Positions 1-9,243 of a DNA stretch of 64,000 bases are shown piece by piece (the stretch's first letter is position 1; each line of letters opens with the position of its first letter). Source of the DNA: Mucilaginibacter sp. L3T2-6 (GTDB taxonomy: Bacteria > Bacteroidota > Bacteroidia > Sphingobacteriales > Sphingobacteriaceae); NCBI RefSeq assembly GCF_030519355.1, contig NZ_JAUMKC010000003.1, positions 248,001 to 312,000 on the forward strand, given 5' to 3'. The notes under the pieces are model-generated. The model worked only from the letters and a program-made list of their open reading frames with translations. It had not been told where the DNA came from and made no database searches. A program made the position numbers and the translations under genes.

Positions 1-552
1 CTTCGCCTGGTAGCCATGCCCGATTTATTTGAGACCCTGTCCTGGGCTATAATCGGCCAGCAGATCAACCTTACTTTCGCCTACAAGCTTAAGCGGCGGC
101 TGGTCGAGCAATACGGAAGCACGTTAACATTTGAAGGCCAAACTTATCATATCTTTCCCAAGCCTGGGGCACTCAAAAACGCAAGTGTCGTCGATTTGCG
201 CGAACTGCAATTATCCGGCAGCAAAGCCTCTTACCTGGTTAACATCGCCGAAAGCTTCGCGGATAATCGGTTGAGCCGCGAAATACTGCTGGCATTACCG
301 GACTTTCCGCCGCGTCAAAAATACCTGACTGATATAAAGGGTATTGGGATATGGACAGCAAACTATGTGCTGATGAAAAACCTCGGCGAACGTGCCTGCA
401 TACCCTACGGCGATGCCGGATTACTTAATGCCCTTGTAGCCAGAAACATCATAGCTGATAAGCGGGACAAAGCCGGACTTGATGCATTTTTTGAGTTATT
501 TAAGGGATGGGAAGCCTATATGGTGTTTTATTTGTGGCGGAGCCTGGCTTAA
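1..552 (+). CDS. DNA-3-methyladenine glycosylase (AlkA-type HhH base-excision enzyme), 5' end cut by window
   Basis: The reading frame is open from base 1, so the N-terminal part lies outside the window; about 183 residues are visible against roughly 200-290 for the family. The helix-hairpin-helix element is visible as LTDIKGIGIWTA followed by a short helix. The Asp of the downstream YGDAGL segment sits where the catalytic aspartate of AlkA-like enzymes is found. The family removes alkylated purines from DNA in the cytoplasm to start base excision repair. The first in-frame Met (base 16) is unlikely to be the start, because the codons upstream of it remain open. The gene converges with the peptidase E gene three bases downstream. 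The family call is firm; the exact substrate is not. Confidence 0.82.
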   Translation, partial: LRLVAMPDLFETLSWAIIGQQINLTFAYKLKRRLVEQYGSTLTFEGQTYHIFPKPGALKNASVVDLRELQLSGSKASYLVNIAESFADNRLSREILLALPDFPPRQKYLTDIKGIGIWTANYVLMKNLGERACIPYGDAGLLNALVARNIIADKRDKAGLDAFFELFKGWEAYMVFYLWRSLA

Positions 553-555
553 CAG

Positions 556-1221
556 CTAACGTTCAACCAGCTTCCAGTTTCCTTCAGATACCACTTCCAC
601 AACCCCATCATCAATCTTAACGGCCGTCTGGTCATCGATTAAATATGACGGCATTGGTAGCGTTGCAGCCAGTTTTTCGAGCTCGGCCATGGAATTATCC
701 GGAAACGCAGGATAATCCAGGTGCGGATGAATAGCGAAATCAAGCAGACCCAGCGATTTGTCGGTTTCGGCGGGCAAAGCATGATTGCCATAGGTGGTTC
801 CATAGCTTGTCATGATCATACTGCCGGCGCTGAGGCCGACGTAAACCATTTTATTCAACAACGATGGCAGCAATTCTGCCAGGCCGGATTGCTGCATCCA
901 GTAGGTGAGGTACTGGCAATCGCCGCCACCAACCAGCAGTGCGTCGGTTTCTTCCAGCAGGGGTACCCACAGATCCCGCTTGATGCTGGGTAGCGCAGTG
1001 AGTTCCAGCAGGCCTAATGATTTCCATCCCATATCGCAAAAGGGGTCGCCTAAGGCGCCGGTAATTACCCTGCGAACTATATCGCCGCCGTTGCGTATGC
1101 CATAGATAGCAGTAGGGATGAAAAGGGCCTTTGCTTCACTAACCGGCTTGGCAAGGAGTTCGGTTAATGTATTATGGATAGTTGGATTACTGATGCCTGC
1201 GGAAGTGAGGAGGAGTTTCAT
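556..1221 (-). CDS. pepE: Peptidase E-like serine peptidase (family S51, Asp-X dipeptidase)
   Basis: The protein has 221 residues, close to the 230 usual for S51 peptidases, and has a class I glutamine-amidotransferase-like fold. The nucleophile elbow is visible as YVGLSAGSM, and the preceding GGGDCQYL loop is typical of the family. No signal peptide is seen, so it should be cytoplasmic. Family members cleave N-terminal aspartyl dipeptides and may recycle peptides; cyanophycinase is a relative, but the short length favours peptidase E. It is convergent with the glycosylase gene and has no obvious operon partner. Confidence 0.8.
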   Translation of the reverse strand: MKLLLTSAGISNPTIHNTLTELLAKPVSEAKALFIPTAIYGIRNGGDIVRRVITGALGDPFCDMGWKSLGLLELTALPSIKRDLWVPLLEETDALLVGGGDCQYLTYWMQQSGLAELLPSLLNKMVYVGLSAGSMIMTSYGTTYGNHALPAETDKSLGLLDFAIHPHLDYPAFPDNSMAELEKLAATLPMPSYLIDDQTAVKIDDGVVEVVSEGNWKLVER

Positions 1222-1355
1222 GAATAATATTTTCGAGTATTTATCGGTTGACGCCTTACGTGATATAAGTAAATATTGGCTTTTTACTTAAAAATAGCAA
1301 CGTTGCGTTAATTTAAGTGCCCGGGCGACTGAACTTGTATAAGCGAGTAAAAAAA

Positions 1356-1820
1356 TTATCGCCCGCGCTCAAAAATGAATATATGACTTACTTTATCGCC
1401 ATTTACGCTTTGAAAACCTAGCTTTTCATAAAACTTTGCAGCGGACGGATTGTCCGTAAATAAACGCAGTGAGTTGAAATGCTGTTTGCCCTCGTGCAGG
1501 ATCATATTTATCAATAAAGTGGCATAACCTTTTCGGCGGTACGCCTCCATGATGTATAAATGCCTGACCCGGCCTACGTTTGGCTCCCGCGTATAAGGAT
1601 CTTTATTAAGCCCGCATATACCAATCATATCCGACCCCAGGAATAACCCCCACAACTTTTCTCCCCGTCCGGAAAACTTATTTGTTTGATTTTGCCAATC
1701 ATCAATAGTTCGTTGGATGAATTGATAACCGGCACGCCCGGATTCATCAAGCATTTGATTTATTGCAGAAAAAGACAGTTCTGTAACTTCGGTTAAAATC
1801 GGCGCGCTGTTAAAATGCAT
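1356..1820 (-). CDS. GNAT family N-acetyltransferase
   Basis: The 154-residue protein has the acetyl-CoA binding signature of GNAT enzymes: a strand ending in VRHLYIMEAYRRKGYATLL, in which the R-x-x-G-x-A core binds the pyrophosphate, followed by a C-terminal LRLFTDNPSAAKFYEKLGF segment that matches motif B. The acceptor substrate cannot be told from sequence. It stands alone on the minus strand. Confidence 0.85.
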   Translation of the reverse strand: MHFNSAPILTEVTELSFSAINQMLDESGRAGYQFIQRTIDDWQNQTNKFSGRGEKLWGLFLGSDMIGICGLNKDPYTREPNVGRVRHLYIMEAYRRKGYATLLINMILHEGKQHFNSLRLFTDNPSAAKFYEKLGFQSVNGDKVSHIFIFERGR

Positions 1821-2310
1821 GCTACAATTTGGTTATGCTGCTTCAATAATATGACAGCATTATCATAGCCAAAAATAAGAGGGGATAGCTTATAACTAGC
1901 CAACGAAAACGCTAAAGTTATACAATTCACGGCAAAATTTTGCGGTGCCATTACCCGAAAAACGTTGGCTGCGATATGGATGCGCCCTTGTGCCTGAAGC
2001 TGACCATCGGCGAAGTGCCCGCTGAGTTGGCTACGCTACGCCTTCTGATCCTTATCCCGGTAGATTAAGCCGCACCTTGCTGCAGGAAATCGGACAAAAG
2101 CCGAAGCTAAAGAAGCCTTTGTATCCTATAGGGGCGGGATGGTAAAAAAAGGCGCCGACACTTTCCGGAGGTTTACGACCCAACTGACGAACTAAAATCG
2201 CCATACGGTTTTTTCCCTGTAAACAGCTATTGCCCATGCGTGGAGTTGTACGCCTGTCTATTTTATCAGGAAATACCCGGAAATTGTTCAGGAATAATCG
2301 TTCAATAAAT
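1821..2310. other. Gene-poor spacer between acetyltransferase and M1 peptidase genes
   Basis: About 490 bases without a convincing gene. A 30-codon open stretch starting with ATG at 1976 has no recognisable homology or start signals. The only clear structure is the terminator hairpin at the right edge, listed separately. The spacer could hold a decayed gene; I see nothing decisive. Confidence 0.4.
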
Positions 2311-2343
2311 CGCCCGTCCGATGCTGGTACGGACGGGCGGTTT
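2307..2343 (-). terminator. Intrinsic terminator-like hairpin after the M1 peptidase gene
   Basis: A perfect 10-bp GC-rich stem (CGCCCGTCCG pairing with CGGACGGGCG) with a 9-base loop extends through a further A/T-rich base-paired foot. It lies four bases beyond the stop codon of the minus-strand peptidase gene. The run of T after the stem is weak, so the call rests on the stem and its position. Confidence 0.7.
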
Positions 2344-2346
2344 ATT

Positions 2347-4839
2347 TTATCCCTTCGGCGTATCTATCTCCTCAATCGCAACCTCCGCTGCTTTCGCGCC
2401 GGTAGTATCGTTCAGTTTTTTCCTTGCTTCTTCAATTTGCTGCAATGAGGCAACTAATTTCGGCGCAATGTTGAACCTCTTGAAGTTGATAGCAAATTGT
2501 TTGATAGCGGAGATGCCCTGTTGTGCATATGTACTGTTATTCAACCGGCAGATCATTTGCGTCAGTGGCCCTTGCGTAAGGTTATATTTTTGCTGAACAG
2601 AAGCTTCATCAAAAGCATCGATAACATAGGGCCACTCCGCGTCTCCGCCACTGCTAGCATAAACGGTAACAATGGCCTGGCCCAATTGCCCTTTGCCGTC
2701 AGCCTGCATACTTTTGGCGCTGTTAAAGGCATCCGCAGCCGCTATATTGTTAAGGGCAATAAGCGCAGCTCCTTTTACGGTGTATGACGGGCTGGATAAA
2801 GCGGCCTTATAAATATTCGTATAATCGTTAGACTTGGTTTTGCCCAAAACGCTAATGGCAGCAGCTTGCACAGGGTAATTTACATCGTGGCGTGCTAAAT
2901 CAACGAGAAGAGGCAGGGCAGCTTTGGCAACTTCGACGCTATCCATTTTAAGATCCCGGATTGCTTTTATGCGAAGACCATGGTATTTATCTTTTAAGGC
3001 TGATAAAATAATATCCAAGCCCTCCTTTGTTGTTTGCTGACCATTCGCAGCATTAACAGCCTCCAGCCTGTCGAGGTAGAGGGGCGCGTGGTGGTATTGA
3101 TATGCAAACTCCTGTAAAGTTTTATGGTCGGTTTTTTGGGTGATGAGAATTTTATCGGCATCAACATTCACAAGTTCAGGCTTAGCAGGCAAACTAAAAG
3201 TAAGCGTATCTGTTTTTTGTGAGAGCCAAACCTGTTTGCGGGTTACCTGACCGCCAACATAAAGGTCGACAGCGATAGGTGCATGGAATACTTGCCCTTC
3301 CTGTTTTTGGCTGATAAACACTTTCTCCTGGCGTTTAACGCCGTCCCATTGGTAGTTAATATCCAGCACCGGGTGACCGGCGCCATAGTACCATTGATTA
3401 AAGAACCAGTTCAGGTCCCTGCCTGATATTTCTTCCACGGCTAGCCGCAAGTCGTGTACCTCGGCATTTTTAAAGGCGTGGGTTTTCAGATAAAGCTGCA
3501 GGCCTTTAAAAAAGGCCTCATCACCCAGGTAGTTACGCAGCATATTTAAAACCAGGCCTCCCTTATCGTAAATATTCGAGCCGTTCACCCCTTCTTCGTC
3601 GCTGTAAACGAATGGGGTAAGGGCTTGCTTGTATGCGGTTTTGTTGTTCAAGTAAGCCTGCAATTCGTCGTAACGTTTCGCATCGCCATCGTCTTTGCCA
3701 TATTTTTTCTCATTCCAGTATTTCTCGCCAAATACCGCGAACGATTCATTCAGTGTTTCATTGCTCCAGCTCTCGTTGGTTACCAGATCGCCAAACCATT
3801 GGTGGAAAAGCTCATGGGCAATGGTTGTTCCGCCGGAACCGTTCGGGTCATCGATCAGGTCCCAGGGCGTTTTCTGCACATAATCGCCATGCAGGGTAGC
3901 CGAGCTGTTTTCCATCGCGCCAAGCGGGTAATCGCGCACTACTACCTGTGCATATTTTTCCCAGGCAAAATCAACGCCAAGCGCCCTCGAAAAAAGCTCC
4001 ATCATCTCGGGCGTTTGTCCGAAAATCTGTTTGGCATAGGGGAAATAAGCAGGCTCCAGGTAATAGTTAACCTCTTTGTTGCGCCATTTATCCTTATAAA
4101 TTTTAAACTCGCCAACCGCCATCATAAACAAATACGGGCAATGCGGCAGCGACTGTTTCCAGGTATCGGTACGCGTGCCATCGGGGTTGTTTTTTTGGCT
4201 GATGAGCAACCCGTTCGAGAGGGTAGTGTATTTTGCGGGTACGGTCATGCTTATCTGCTCGGTTGTTTTCTGATCAGGTTTATCGACGGTTGGGAACCAG
4301 CAGGAGGAGCTTTCAGCCTCGCCCTGCGTCCATATTTGGGTCGGCTTGGTTTTTTCCTTTCCTAACGGATTTACAAAGTATAATCCTTTGCCATCGTATT
4401 TAAAGCCGGGCTTGCTGTGCACATCGTTCGGCTTGGCTACGTAGTCGATATAAAGCACATAGCGTTCATCCCGTTTATAGGTGCGGTCAAGCCGTACGGC
4501 TATGGTTAAACTATCCTGGTAGTCATATTTCAGCGGCACCATCTTCCCGTTTTGCATAACGCTGATGGTTTTAATATCCATCCATTTGGCGTCCAGGCGT
4601 ACCGAATCTGTTGGGTAAAAATGCGGTTTTAATGTGATCCATTCTTTTCCAATTAAATGCGATCGCTGGTAGTCGAATCGTACGTCGAGTTTGGTGTCTA
4701 TCAGATCGTTTATCTTTTCGGCAGTTGCGTGGTAGTAGGGAACGTTTGCGGGATGATGATTTAATTGAGCTTTTACGGATTGAAAAGCGGCGCAGGTAAG
4801 TGCCAGGCCGCAAATTAGTGTGGCGTGTATTTTCGTCAT
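2347..4839 (-). CDS. Secreted M1 family zinc aminopeptidase with C-terminal HEAT-like region
   Basis: The 830-residue protein opens with a Sec signal peptide ending near QSVKA. The exopeptidase motif GAMENSS lies near residue 310 and the zinc site HELFHQWFGD near 340, with the third zinc ligand in NETLNESFA about 20 residues later. This is the complete HExxH-x18-E set of M1 metallopeptidases. The last 200 residues have repeated alanine-rich helical units (for example PVQAAAISVLGK and YTVKGAALIALNN) that look like HEAT-type repeats. It should act in the periplasm or at the cell surface, trimming N-terminal residues from peptides. It is a single gene followed by a strong hairpin. Confidence 0.93.
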   Translation of the reverse strand: MTKIHATLICGLALTCAAFQSVKAQLNHHPANVPYYHATAEKINDLIDTKLDVRFDYQRSHLIGKEWITLKPHFYPTDSVRLDAKWMDIKTISVMQNGKMVPLKYDYQDSLTIAVRLDRTYKRDERYVLYIDYVAKPNDVHSKPGFKYDGKGLYFVNPLGKEKTKPTQIWTQGEAESSSCWFPTVDKPDQKTTEQISMTVPAKYTTLSNGLLISQKNNPDGTRTDTWKQSLPHCPYLFMMAVGEFKIYKDKWRNKEVNYYLEPAYFPYAKQIFGQTPEMMELFSRALGVDFAWEKYAQVVVRDYPLGAMENSSATLHGDYVQKTPWDLIDDPNGSGGTTIAHELFHQWFGDLVTNESWSNETLNESFAVFGEKYWNEKKYGKDDGDAKRYDELQAYLNNKTAYKQALTPFVYSDEEGVNGSNIYDKGGLVLNMLRNYLGDEAFFKGLQLYLKTHAFKNAEVHDLRLAVEEISGRDLNWFFNQWYYGAGHPVLDINYQWDGVKRQEKVFISQKQEGQVFHAPIAVDLYVGGQVTRKQVWLSQKTDTLTFSLPAKPELVNVDADKILITQKTDHKTLQEFAYQYHHAPLYLDRLEAVNAANGQQTTKEGLDIILSALKDKYHGLRIKAIRDLKMDSVEVAKAALPLLVDLARHDVNYPVQAAAISVLGKTKSNDYTNIYKAALSSPSYTVKGAALIALNNIAAADAFNSAKSMQADGKGQLGQAIVTVYASSGGDAEWPYVIDAFDEASVQQKYNLTQGPLTQMICRLNNSTYAQQGISAIKQFAINFKRFNIAPKLVASLQQIEEARKKLNDTTGAKAAEVAIEEIDTPKG

Positions 4840-5189
4840 TAAGTTAGTCAGTTAATCGGTGGCAAAGCTAACAAAATGATGAAAGTTGGGGATATTAATT
4901 GAGTAACAATGACTGTATGATACGAGTCTGCATCGGCAAGCCAAAAGCCGAAGCGAATTATAAAAACAATTGGCGGCCGCAGCGGGGTCAAATATTGGCA
5001 GAAAAAGATAAATCCACAAGCTCTACCTACGGGCACGCTGATCTTTTTTGCCCTTTTCAACCAATATTGCGCACTTAATGGCCCGTTCAGATACTTTTGC
5101 AGGGGCCGGGGCAATGAGCCGCGGCAAACTCCAGGTTGGCCCTTAAAAATTTATTCGGGCCCATCCCGCATTCTTCCCTGCCAATACAT
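4840..5189. other. Spacer between M1 peptidase and response regulator genes
   Basis: About 350 bases without a supported gene. An 88-codon open frame on the minus strand (4848-5114) has hydrophobic stretches but no signal peptide, no family resemblance and poor Bacteroidota codon character, so I do not call it. The left part must hold the promoter of the peptidase gene. I recognise nothing else. Confidence 0.4.
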
Positions 5190-5885
5190 TCAACATACCA
5201 ATTTAAACCCTACCCCTCTCAAATTCATGATCTGCACCCCCGGTTCGTCTTTTAAAATCTTGCGGATATGCGTCATAAACACATCCATACTGCGGGTATT
5301 GTAATAGCTTTCTTCGCCCCATATTTTCAGCAGGGCTTCCTGGCGTTCCAGCACATCATTCTTTTTCAGCAGCATTAGTTGCAGCAGGGCACATTCTTTA
5401 TAAGATAGAGGGTGTTCACCGGCAGATGTTTTTAACCGCTGCTGCACCGTATCCAGGCGGCAATTGGCAAAGGTGTAAACTTTCACGCTTTCAGCAGCAT
5501 CACTGCTAATAACAGGGGTTTTAAACCGCTGCAGCAATGCTTCCATCCGCACCAGTAACTCATCCATGCTAAAGGGCTTTTTCAGGTAATCGTTACCGCC
5601 GGATTTAAAGCCTTCTACAACATCAGCAGTAAGCGCTTTTGCGCTGAGAAATATAATGGGCAGATCGGCCTGCGCCCGGCGAAGCTCTTTAGCAAGCGTG
5701 TAGCCGTCTTTTGATGGCAGCATGATATCGAGGATACAGATGTCGGGCCTCATTGAGGCATGGGCATCCATAACATGACCGCCGTCTGCAATTACCTCCA
5801 CAATATAGCCGCTGCTTTTCAATCCATCGGCTACAATACGGGCTAAAAAAGGTTCGTCCTCTGCATATAAAACTTTTATACTCAT
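5190..5885 (-). CDS. OmpR/PhoB-type response regulator
   Basis: A receiver domain (residues 1-120) carries the acidic pair EDE at 9-11, the phospho-acceptor Asp53 in LDIMLP, Ser81 and Lys103 in KKPF. A winged-helix DNA-binding domain fills the C-terminal 100 residues (PLSYKECALLQLMLL and TRSMDVFMTHIRKIL). The gene overlaps the 3' end of the upstream sensor kinase gene by four bases, so the two form one transcription and translation unit. OmpR-type regulators bind direct repeats with about one helical turn spacing; exactly such an array of TTTAAC boxes lies upstream of the kinase gene. Confidence 0.95.
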   Translation of the reverse strand: MSIKVLYAEDEPFLARIVADGLKSSGYIVEVIADGGHVMDAHASMRPDICILDIMLPSKDGYTLAKELRRAQADLPIIFLSAKALTADVVEGFKSGGNDYLKKPFSMDELLVRMEALLQRFKTPVISSDAAESVKVYTFANCRLDTVQQRLKTSAGEHPLSYKECALLQLMLLKKNDVLERQEALLKIWGEESYYNTRSMDVFMTHIRKILKDEPGVQIMNLRGVGFKLVC

Positions 5886-7336
5886 GATGCCGCCTTTAAG
5901 GTAATTGTAAAACAGGCGCCATTGCCCGGGTCGCTTTTAAGTTTGATGTTTCCCCCATGTTTTTCTACCATCTGTTTTACATAATATAGGCCTATTCCCG
6001 AGCCTTTAACATCGTGCCTGTTGCCTTTTACCGGGATTCGAAAATATTTGTCAAATATGTTTTTTTGATAGATTTTGTCTATCCCCGGGCCATTGTCTTT
6101 AAAATTAATGGTAACCGTTTCATTATCACAGGTACAATTTATCTGGAGTAATAAACCACTGCCGGTGTATTTAATAGCGTTGTCTGCCAGGTTATAAAAA
6201 ATATTAGTGAGGTGCACCGGATCGCCCCACACAAAACAGGGCTCGGCCGACGGATGGAATTCTATTTTGCAACTGCTGTCCAATAATTGCAGCTGCATGG
6301 AATCCACCGCCTGCTGTAAGCCCGTCTGTACGTCGTATAGTTCAGGTGAGAAGGGAATAGCAGAGATATTGTCTGCGCCGATGTCCAGGGCCTTTTCCAC
6401 CATCAGGTCTAACCGCTGCAATTCATGCCTGCTTATATCGAGATAGTTTTGCAACCTTTCAGGGTCGCTGGCCAGGTTATATTTTTGAATGGACTCAAGC
6501 GCCAGCGATACAGTAGATATCGGGGTCTTTAATTCATGCGTCATGTTGCGGGTAAAGTCGGCCTTGGCATCGGCATACAACCGGACATTTCGCAGCAGAC
6601 GTAATATAAAGTAAAACGCGGCACCGGTAAGCAACATCATCAACACAGCAGAAACCACGTAATAGCGCATACGGTACCACACTGCGTAATTTATGGCGGG
6701 CAGGCATAACTGGTACTTTTGGTGATCCTGCACGCCATATAAGTAGCCCCTGCTTTTATACGCGGGAACCAGGCCCTTCGGCATATTACTTTCCTGCAGG
6801 CTGGTCATGTCAAAGTTATAGATATTATAATATACCGGCAGTGTGACATGCATCTCCCGTAATTGTGTTATCACGTCTTGCTTCATCAAAATAAGCGACA
6901 GGCTATCGTTTTTACGTAATTGCTCTTCACTCAGCCCTGTATCGGTCGTAACCGGCCGCAGATTATTCTTTCTTTCAGCGGCATCGCGCGCACGGAAGCT
7001 CATGAGCACCGCGGTGCTGTCATCATTGCTTTGGATAACGAAACTTGATGCCAGGCCGGTTTCAACCATATTGTCCAGCGAGCGGCGCAATTGTTCCCAT
7101 TGCGGTGACAAGAAAAGCTGCTTCACCCGCTTAAGGTTCTTTGGTTTTTCAAATAAGGTAACTCCCCGGTACCAACTGGTTTGCGAGGTGGTACTCACCG
7201 TGTGCTCAATATCTTCCTTTAGCTGTTTTTTTTGCGCCGCAAAAAGCTGCCATAACCAGGCCGCCTGCAGGCCGCCGCTTACCAGCAGCGAAAGCGCCAC
7301 TACTGCAGTTGTATATTTAGGACTGAGCCTTTCCAT
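5882..7336 (-). CDS. Sensor histidine kinase of a two-component system
   Basis: The 484-residue membrane kinase has a first transmembrane helix near residues 10-30, a periplasmic sensor region of about 190 residues of unknown ligand, and a second helix near 225-245. A HisKA domain follows with the phospho-acceptor in THELKTPIS near residue 270, then a HATPase domain with N box (NLADNAIKYTG), G1 (DNGPGID) and G2 (GSGIGLYYVK). It is the first gene of a two-gene operon with the response regulator and is divergent from a secreted M28 peptidase gene. The signal sensed is unknown. Confidence 0.94.
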   Translation of the reverse strand: MERLSPKYTTAVVALSLLVSGGLQAAWLWQLFAAQKKQLKEDIEHTVSTTSQTSWYRGVTLFEKPKNLKRVKQLFLSPQWEQLRRSLDNMVETGLASSFVIQSNDDSTAVLMSFRARDAAERKNNLRPVTTDTGLSEEQLRKNDSLSLILMKQDVITQLREMHVTLPVYYNIYNFDMTSLQESNMPKGLVPAYKSRGYLYGVQDHQKYQLCLPAINYAVWYRMRYYVVSAVLMMLLTGAAFYFILRLLRNVRLYADAKADFTRNMTHELKTPISTVSLALESIQKYNLASDPERLQNYLDISRHELQRLDLMVEKALDIGADNISAIPFSPELYDVQTGLQQAVDSMQLQLLDSSCKIEFHPSAEPCFVWGDPVHLTNIFYNLADNAIKYTGSGLLLQINCTCDNETVTINFKDNGPGIDKIYQKNIFDKYFRIPVKGNRHDVKGSGIGLYYVKQMVEKHGGNIKLKSDPGNGACFTITLKAAS

Positions 7337-7385
7337 GGTCCGAAGTTCCTCAAAATTTGGCGTTTACCGTTGTATGAAGATACGA

Positions 7386-7421
7386 TTTAACTCTATTTAA
7401 CTGTATTTAACCCTGGTTTAG
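7386..7421. promoter_or_regulatory. Tandem TTTAAC boxes, probable response-regulator operator
   Basis: TTTAAC occurs at 7386-7391, 7396-7401 and 7406-7411, exactly 10 bp apart, followed by a degenerate fourth copy near 7416. The array sits in the divergent promoter region between the sensor kinase and the M28 peptidase gene and ends 22 bp before the peptidase -7 box. OmpR-family regulators typically bind such helically phased direct repeats; that this particular regulator does so is inference. Confidence 0.6.
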
Positions 7422-7433
7422 AAACTGCCGGGA

Positions 7434-7441
7434 TAGCTTTG
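7434..7441 (+). promoter_or_regulatory. Bacteroidota -7 box of the M28 peptidase gene
   Basis: TAGCTTTG matches the Bacteroidota consensus TAnnTTTG perfectly and lies 16 bp before the ATG at 7458. No clear TTG is present in the -33 region; the TTTAAC boxes occupy that place, which fits an activator-dependent promoter. Confidence 0.55.
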
Positions 7442-7457
7442 TTAAAATTAATTCACC

Positions 7458-9023
7458 ATGAATAGGATACAAAAAAAACTCTGCCTGCTTTTAGCCCTGT
7501 CACTGGTAGCAGGCTCCGGTAGTTTCGCGCAGCAGGAACATATCGATGAAGCTGCATTTACCAGGATCAGAAATGCAGAAATGACCAACTCGCACATCGC
7601 TGAAATTGCCCATGAACTTACCGATGTTGCCGGACCAAGGCTGCCGGGCTCAGAAGGGTATACCAGGGCAGCAACATGGGCTGTAAAGACAATGAAAGCA
7701 TGGGGACTGGCCAACGCAGCTTTGGAGCCCTACGGCGAATTTGGCAAGCAGTGGGATTTACAGGATTTCAGCATCTTAATGCGGGCGCCTTATTATTCCC
7801 CGCTTCATGCCTACCCCGAGCCATGGTGCGGCAATACCAATGGAACAGTACGGGGCAAAGTCATCCTCCTTTCTTCACAACAGATCAATGATACTACTTA
7901 TCTTATCAAACACAGCGCAGATTTTAAAGGAAAAATTATATTGGTTGCGGCTAAGCCATTGCCGTCGTTACAGGATTTTACGCCCGCGGCCAGACGTTAC
8001 ACACAGGCTGAATTGGATACTATCGACGAACAGCATCCTGTGTCAAGAGCTGATATAGAAAACGCTATTTCAAGGAGTAAAGTACGCGCGCGGATAGAAA
8101 CAATTTTGAAAAAGTCCGGGGTGCTTGGCCGTATTGGTTCGGGTGTGTATGACAATGTGAATGGCCGTGTGTTGGTACAGGCAGGTATCGGCTATAAACT
8201 TACCGATCCGGAGTGCGTGCCAAAAGTACTTATGGCTTACGAGGACGGGCAGCGTATAAGCCGATTGATTTTATCAGGGCATGAAGTGGAGATTTCATTA
8301 AATATCCAGGGCAAATTTTCCACTGCGGATACCAAAGGCTATAACGTGGTTGCAGAAATCCCCGGCACAGACCCGAAGCTAAAATCAGAGCTGGTGATGC
8401 TGGGCGGCCACCTGGATTCGTGGCAATCCTCTACCGGCGCTACTGATAATGCCGCAGGATGTATCGTGGTGATGGAAGCCATGCGCCTGCTTGACTCATT
8501 AGGCCTGAAACCAAAGCGCACCATCCGGGTAGCCCTATGGGACGGCGAGGAGCAAGGCCTATATGGTTCTTACAACTATGTAAAGAATCATTTCACCAAT
8601 GCCGGCCTGTCCCCCAATGCCGAACAGAAAAAAGTATCGGCTTATTTTAATATGGATTACGGAACCGGTAAGATACGCGGCATTTACACCCAGGGGAACC
8701 AGGCCATCAAACCTGTTTTCGAACAATGGTTCGCCCCCTTCCACGACCTTGGCGCGAATACCGTAACTTTAAAAAACACCGGTTCAACCGACCATATCTC
8801 GTTCGACTGGGCTGGTATTCCCGGCTTCCAGTTTATACAGGACCCGCTCGACGAAGACAACACGCACCATACCAATCTTGACGATTACGATCACCTGGCC
8901 ATTGATGACCTTAAGCAGTCGGCTATTATCATCGCATCGTTTGTTTACCAGGCCGGCATTCGTCCGGACTTGCTGCCAAGAAAGCCATGGGTTAGGGAAA
9001 CATTTTTATATGATGGATTATAA
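7458..9023 (+). CDS. Secreted M28 family zinc peptidase
   Basis: The 521-residue protein starts with a signal peptide ending near GSFAQ. The C-terminal catalytic domain has the co-catalytic dizinc ligands in order: His in GGHLDSW (near residue 318), Asp in TDNAAG, the Glu pair in WDGEEQG, Asp in NMDYG and His in TDHISF. A PA-like insert sits in the N-terminal half. Such enzymes act as amino- or carboxypeptidases outside the cytoplasm. A perfect -7 box 16 bp upstream supports this start, and a strong terminator follows. The gene is divergent from a two-component system that probably controls it. Confidence 0.92.
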   Translation: MNRIQKKLCLLLALSLVAGSGSFAQQEHIDEAAFTRIRNAEMTNSHIAEIAHELTDVAGPRLPGSEGYTRAATWAVKTMKAWGLANAALEPYGEFGKQWDLQDFSILMRAPYYSPLHAYPEPWCGNTNGTVRGKVILLSSQQINDTTYLIKHSADFKGKIILVAAKPLPSLQDFTPAARRYTQAELDTIDEQHPVSRADIENAISRSKVRARIETILKKSGVLGRIGSGVYDNVNGRVLVQAGIGYKLTDPECVPKVLMAYEDGQRISRLILSGHEVEISLNIQGKFSTADTKGYNVVAEIPGTDPKLKSELVMLGGHLDSWQSSTGATDNAAGCIVVMEAMRLLDSLGLKPKRTIRVALWDGEEQGLYGSYNYVKNHFTNAGLSPNAEQKKVSAYFNMDYGTGKIRGIYTQGNQAIKPVFEQWFAPFHDLGANTVTLKNTGSTDHISFDWAGIPGFQFIQDPLDEDNTHHTNLDDYDHLAIDDLKQSAIIIASFVYQAGIRPDLLPRKPWVRETFLYDGL

Positions 9024-9049
9024 TCTGTAGAATAACAATAGCTTTTCAG

Positions 9050-9094
9050 GCACCCTGTTGCCGGCATTTCGCCGGGCAGGGTGCACTTTTTTAT
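9050..9094 (+). terminator. Intrinsic terminator after the M28 peptidase gene
   Basis: GCACCCTG at 9050-9057 pairs with CAGGGTGC at 9077-9084, with a second inner stem (CCGGC/GCCGG), followed by ACTTTTTTAT. It lies 27 bases after the stop codon. Confidence 0.85.
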
Positions 9095-9243
9095 AATTAT
9101 ATCCGTTAATAAGCAGCAATATGTATCGATAATAGATGGTGATACTTTCATGCATTCTTTAAAATTTCATGTTTACTACAGCATGTTAATTTATTATTGC
9201 AATAATAATGCGCTTATTTCTTTAAGATTAAAGGTAGTACGGG

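Noticed and set aside
1976..2068. 30-codon plus-strand frame in the spacer before the M1 gene
   Set aside because: Too short, with no start signals or homology; it may be a remnant but cannot be supported.
3625..4365. 246-codon plus-strand frame opposite the M1 peptidase gene
   Set aside because: It is a shadow of a strongly conserved gene on the other strand.
4848..5114. 88-codon minus-strand frame after the M1 gene start
   Set aside because: No signal peptide, motif or promoter; it is compatible with chance in a spacer.
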